Part shown: positions 61,051-64,000 of the stretch, in pieces
How positions within the stretch are numbered: position 1 is the stretch's first letter
How the letters are laid out: each line of letters begins with the position of its first letter
Origin: Pristimantibacillus sp052113225
GTDB lineage: Bacteria > Bacillota > Bacilli > Paenibacillales > Paenibacillaceae
Assembly: GCF_052113225.1 (NCBI RefSeq)
Contig: NZ_JBFRCT010000001.1
Span: 682,001-746,000, forward strand
Direction: 5' to 3'
DNA: 64,000 nt
Notes under the pieces: generated by a model
What the model saw: only the letters and a program-made list of their open reading frames with translations
Told to the model about the DNA's origin: nothing
The model's database searches: none
Position numbers and translations under genes: made by a program

Positions 61051-62296
61051 AACGGTCCCTCCCGATCTGTGCTGCAGCTTTATCGTTTGTTCCAACCATT
61101 GCAACGGCAAATGGGACAGACAACAGACGTTCTGTTACTTCACGTACATCCTTCATTGTAACATTATCGATACGTTGCAGCATTTCATCTAACGTAAAGT
61201 GACGTCCAATCATCAGCTCGTTTTTGCCTAGTCGGTTCATTCGGCTGCTTGTGCTTTCCAGACTTAGAATCAAGCTGCCCTTCAACTGCTCTTTGCCGCG
61301 GTGAAGCTCTTCATCGCTAAGGCCTTTCACCGCAAGCTCTTCCATCTGTGCAAGAGTCAGATCCAGTACCTCTTTCGTTTGCTTAGGAGCAGTACCGGCA
61401 TACAGTGTAAACAAACCGCTGTCTGCATAAGAGGTGTGGTACGAATAAACGGAATAAGCAAGTCCACGCTTCTCGCGAATTTCCTGGAACAGACGTGAGC
61501 TCATACCTCCGCCAAGCGCGTTGTTTAACAAAATCATAGCATACAGTTGCGGATCCGAGTTCGAGCAGCCAGGGAATGACAAACAAATGTGATTTTGCTC
61601 TGTCTTTTTCTTAAAGAAGATATAATCCCCATGGAATGCCGGAACTTCAACCAAGCTGCTTTGCCCTTTGTTCTGGAAACGGCCAAAATATTTTTCAAGC
61701 AGTTCAAGAAGTTTACCTTCCTCAACATTGCCTGCCACGCTGATAACCGTGTTTTCAAGTGTGTATGTATCATTCATATAACCGCGAAGCGAGTCAGAAT
61801 TCATCGCTGTAAGACGCTCTTCAAGCCCCAGAATCGAATAAGCAAGCGGATGATCACCATACGCAGCACGGGACGATTCATCATGTACTTTGTCATCCGG
61901 AGTATCTTCGTACATCGAGATTTCTTCCAGGATAACATTCTTCTCCTTGGCCAGCTCTTCTGCATCAAGCTTCGACTCGAAGAACATATCCGCCAAGGCG
62001 TCTACCGCAATCGGCAGATGCTCATCAAGCACCTTAGCAAAATAACAAGTGTACTCCTTGGATGTAAATGCATTCACATTGCCGCCAATTCCATCAAATA
62101 GATCAGCAATATCTTTGGCTGTACGACCATTTGTTCCTTTGAACAACATGTGCTCGACAAAATGAGAAATACCGTTGTTCTCGGGTGTTTCATTCCTTGA
62201 ACCTGTTTTTACCCATATGCCGAAGGATACCGACCGGAAAGTTGGCAGATATTCCACAACGACGCGGAGGCCATTGCTAAGCGTATATTTATTCAC
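61031..62296 (-). CDS. mlpA: M16 family zinc peptidase (YmxG/MlpA)
   Basis: 421 residues. The zinc motif HFVEHMLFKGT (about 48-58) and the downstream EEISMYEDTPDD Glu are intact, so it should be active. A second M16 domain (LFQEIREKRGLAYSVYSYHTSY) follows. The order pnp-ylxY-mlpA is conserved. The start is GTG (GTG-AAT) with GGAGG 7 nt upstream. The leader carries duplicated hairpins. Confidence 0.93.
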   Translation of the reverse strand: MNKYTLSNGLRVVVEYLPTFRSVSFGIWVKTGSRNETPENNGISHFVEHMLFKGTNGRTAKDIADLFDGIGGNVNAFTSKEYTCYFAKVLDEHLPIAVDALADMFFESKLDAEELAKEKNVILEEISMYEDTPDDKVHDESSRAAYGDHPLAYSILGLEERLTAMNSDSLRGYMNDTYTLENTVISVAGNVEEGKLLELLEKYFGRFQNKGQSSLVEVPAFHGDYIFFKKKTEQNHICLSFPGCSNSDPQLYAMILLNNALGGGMSSRLFQEIREKRGLAYSVYSYHTSYADSGLFTLYAGTAPKQTKEVLDLTLAQMEELAVKGLSDEELHRGKEQLKGSLILSLESTSSRMNRLGKNELMIGRHFTLDEMLQRIDNVTMKDVREVTERLLSVPFAVAMVGTNDKAAAQIGRDRFVSNSI

Positions 62297-62308
62297 TTCG
62301 TATCCTCC

Positions 62309-62493
62309 TCAAATGAATTGCTACACAAAAAGGTAAATTATTAACCGTTTTGTGGTGATTCATACTTCGAAAGCGCGGACTCAAATGAATTGCTACACAA
62401 AAAGGTTAATTATTTAACCGTTTGTGGTGATTCATGCTTCGAAAGCATAAACTTAATGAAATTTGGTAATTCATGCTACGTAAGCATGGTCTA
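62309..62493 (-). repeat. Duplicated hairpin leader upstream of mlpA
   Basis: A 72-bp unit starting TCAAATGAATTGCTACACAA occurs at 62309 and 62381, with a shortened third copy (62470-62492). In gene orientation each has CTTTCGAAG or CTTACGTAG, then TGAAT..CACAAA..GGTTAA / TTAACC..TTTGTG..ATTCA, a long hairpin, ending about 4 nt before AGGAGG (proximal copy). Both copies keep pairing while differing in sequence. Confidence 0.85.
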
Positions 62494-62529
62494 AACATGA
62501 ATGATTTCACTATAACAAATTTAGGGAGC

Positions 62530-63528
62530 CTACTCAACCGCTGCCGGAATTCGATCCGAAGACAAGGTCTCACTGACTGTCCCTAATGCATAACCTTGAC
62601 GCTTCGCTTCTCGAATCATCCCCAGCAGGGCATCCCTCGATGAGGAGGTTGGATGCATAAGGATAAGAGCACCTGGTTCGAGCTTAGAAGATATTTTCTG
62701 AATGATCCAATCAGGGGACGGTTTGCGCCAATCTACAGTATCAATTGTCCAAAGCACCGTCATTAAGCCTTGTTCACCTGCCACCTGAACCGTCATCTGA
62801 TTATAGGAGCCCGACGGTGGTGCGAACCATTTATTTTGTACGCCAAGTGTACCTTTTAGAAGTTCTTCTGTTCGAGAAATCTGGGTATAGGCCGTTTGTC
62901 TGCTTAGGGTCTTCATATCAGGATGAGAATACGCATGATTTGAGATTTCGTGACCTCTCTCTTGAATTTGCTTTGCAACATCCGGATACTTCTTGAGCCA
63001 AGAGCCATCAAGGAAGAACGTCGCTTTTACATTTTCCTTATCAAACGTATTTAAGATAGCCGGCAGATATTCATTTCCCCACGCTACATTGACCATAATC
63101 GCAATCATCTTCTTATTTGGATTCCCCTTATAGATTGGCCACGGTCCTAGATCTCGTAATGAGATTTTTGGCGGAATCTCCTTGTACACAAATTGAATTG
63201 GAGAGGTTTTGCCGCTTGCGATCGTTTGCTGATAGGTCTTCTCTACATCTACTTCAAGGCCATTATAGCCCGGGATCGCCTTCCACACGCGATCAATACG
63301 TGCATCAATAGGCTCAATATAATGTTGCTGAGCTTCTGCTTCTATTGTCTCGCGTAGTGTGGCCTTATCTTGATCTGATAATCCGGCTTCCGTGCCCGCC
63401 TCAACAGATTCCTGCCCTTTGACAGATTCAATATAATTCATAACGCCCCCGACATTCAGTCGGATAAAAACAAAAAGTACAAGAAAGGAAGCACATAGAG
63501 CAATGATCTTGTTCCGCATCCGCATCAT
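62530..63528 (-). CDS. ylxY: YlxY-like polysaccharide deacetylase family protein
   Basis: 332 residues. A signal or anchor segment (about 6-26) is followed by a helical region and a NodB domain (about 140-320). The His motif SNHAYSHPD is present, but the place of the catalytic Asp-Asp (TFDDG) reads MVNVAWGN, so the metal Asp is missing, as in other YlxY. It may bind glycans without deacetylating. Tandem start codons (ATG-ATG) follow AGGAG. Confidence 0.88.
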   Translation of the reverse strand: MMRMRNKIIALCASFLVLFVFIRLNVGGVMNYIESVKGQESVEAGTEAGLSDQDKATLRETIEAEAQQHYIEPIDARIDRVWKAIPGYNGLEVDVEKTYQQTIASGKTSPIQFVYKEIPPKISLRDLGPWPIYKGNPNKKMIAIMVNVAWGNEYLPAILNTFDKENVKATFFLDGSWLKKYPDVAKQIQERGHEISNHAYSHPDMKTLSRQTAYTQISRTEELLKGTLGVQNKWFAPPSGSYNQMTVQVAGEQGLMTVLWTIDTVDWRKPSPDWIIQKISSKLEPGALILMHPTSSSRDALLGMIREAKRQGYALGTVSETLSSDRIPAAVE

Positions 63529-63638
63529 TCCAGCTCCTACCTATCGGTATACGCCACTCAATAATGGCTTGGCAAACGCAGCATACTCCTGCGCTTGTCT
63601 AATAGGTATGAACGCTTGGACGAGATTATTCCGGGATA

Positions 63639-63735
63639 GGTGGACAAAACAAAAAAGACGCAGACAAAACAAAAAGAAGACAGTACCGATCTGTCTCTTT
63701 TGGCGCAGACAAAACAAAAAGAGACAGATCTTCTC
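63639..63735 (-). terminator. pnp terminator region with triple GACAAAAC repeat
   Basis: A perfect 14-bp stem GATCTGTCTCTTTT / AAAAGAGACAGATC (63688-63701 and 63717-63730) has a 15-nt loop. The motif CTTTTTGTTTTGTC (minus) occurs three times (copies begin near 63643, 63663, 63708 on plus), giving repeated U tracts after alternative stems. It lies between pnp and ylxY. Confidence 0.7.
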
Positions 63736-63771
63736 TGGCTCTTTGCTTCATTTCTATAGAAGCGCAGTTGT

Positions 63772-64000
63772 TTACTGCGCTGGTACTTCTGGTGTCAGAA
63801 CAGCTTTACGGGACAAATTAATACGACCCTGCTGATCGATTTCAGTTACTTTTACCGTAATTTGGTCACCAATCGCAACAACGTCTTCTACCTTCGCTAC
63901 GCGCTCAGTAGACAGCTGTGAGATATGCACAAGACCGTCTTTGTTCGGCAAAATTTCAACAAATGCGCCGAATTTCTCGATCCGTTTAACCGTTCCGAGG
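63772..64000 (-). CDS. pnp: Polyribonucleotide nucleotidyltransferase, C-terminal S1 domain (partial)
   Basis: Only the last 75 codons are in the window; the 5' part lies beyond 64000. The translated end (GTVKRIEKFGAFVEILPNKD, GLVHISQLS, RINLSRKAVL) is the S1 RNA-binding domain of PNPase, and the neighbours ylxY and mlpA confirm it. TAA stop, then the unusual terminator region. Confidence 0.92.
   Translation of the reverse strand, partial: LGTVKRIEKFGAFVEILPNKDGLVHISQLSTERVAKVEDVVAIGDQITVKVTEIDQQGRINLSRKAVLTPEVPAQ

Overview
The window looks like a chromosomal segment of an endospore-forming Bacillota of the Paenibacillus type. The evidence is spoVS, dpaA/dpaB (dipicolinate synthase), a SleB-type cortex hydrolase, spoIIIE, tepA/ylzJ and ricA. 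The gene order pnp-ylxY-mlpA-...-dpaAB-dapG-dapA-rnjB-tepA-ylzJ-spoIIIE-...-ymfF-ymfH-ymfI-ymfJ-ymfK-rodZ-pgsA-cinA-recA-recX-rny-ymdB-spoVS-...-miaB-ricA also follows the Bacillus subtilis backbone. Almost everything is on the minus strand, so that block reads from right to left. No rRNA, tRNA, prophage, insertion sequence or CRISPR array was seen.

Layout from left to right. 1-7.4 kb holds the end-truncated RNA polymerase-associated helicase helD, a DUF1294 membrane protein, hrpB, a phosphodiester-glycosidase-like membrane protein, corA and the plus-strand gluQRS. 7.4-16.0 kb is a nine-gene cobalamin uptake and salvage operon (btuF-btuC-btuD-cobT-cobU-cbiB-cobS-cobD-cbiZ) behind a promoter, a cobalamin riboswitch and a riboswitch terminator. 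16.2-21.6 kb holds copA, a rhodanese, DUF1992, YbjQ, DUF3889, VanW and signal peptidase I. 21.7-22.9 kb is a plus-strand MFS exporter. 22.9-23.58 kb is a gene-free convergent junction with two kinds of repeat array. 23.6-26.8 kb is an ECF (biotin) transporter: a fused ATPase-EcfT protein and a second ATPase, divergent from bioY across a BirA-like operator. 26.9-36.3 kb holds an S66 peptidase, an iron alcohol dehydrogenase, ricA, miaB, pduL, korB/korA, a membrane dipeptidase and spoVS. 36.5-64 kb is the conserved RNA-turnover, DNA-repair, envelope, sporulation and lysine/dipicolinate block, ending in the 3' part of pnp.

How the genes work together. BtuFCD brings in corrinoids, CbiZ strips foreign lower arms, and CbiB/CobD/CobU/CobS/CobT rebuild adenosylcobalamin under B12 feedback. 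The ECF module with BioY imports biotin under BirA control. DapG and DapA feed dihydrodipicolinate to DpaAB for spore dipicolinic acid. RNase Y, RNase J, PNPase and RicA form an RNA-turnover cluster. The YmfF/H/I, RodZ, PgsA, CinA and RecA genes form the housekeeping core.

Most interesting unexplained items: (i) palindromic leader elements directly upstream of the Shine-Dalgarno of dapA, mlpA and helD, each in tandem or duplicated copies with compensatory changes; (ii) a 125-bp tandem unit carrying six near-identical ATAAGACCCT palindromes between convergent genes; (iii) a long, highly paired RNA candidate between dut and dpaA; (iv) a 25-codon upstream ORF coupled to pgsA by a TAATG overlap; (v) an EcfA-EcfT fusion with an alanine-rich GC-rich linker. 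Functional names rest on recognition of protein motifs and gene order by eye. No database search was run.
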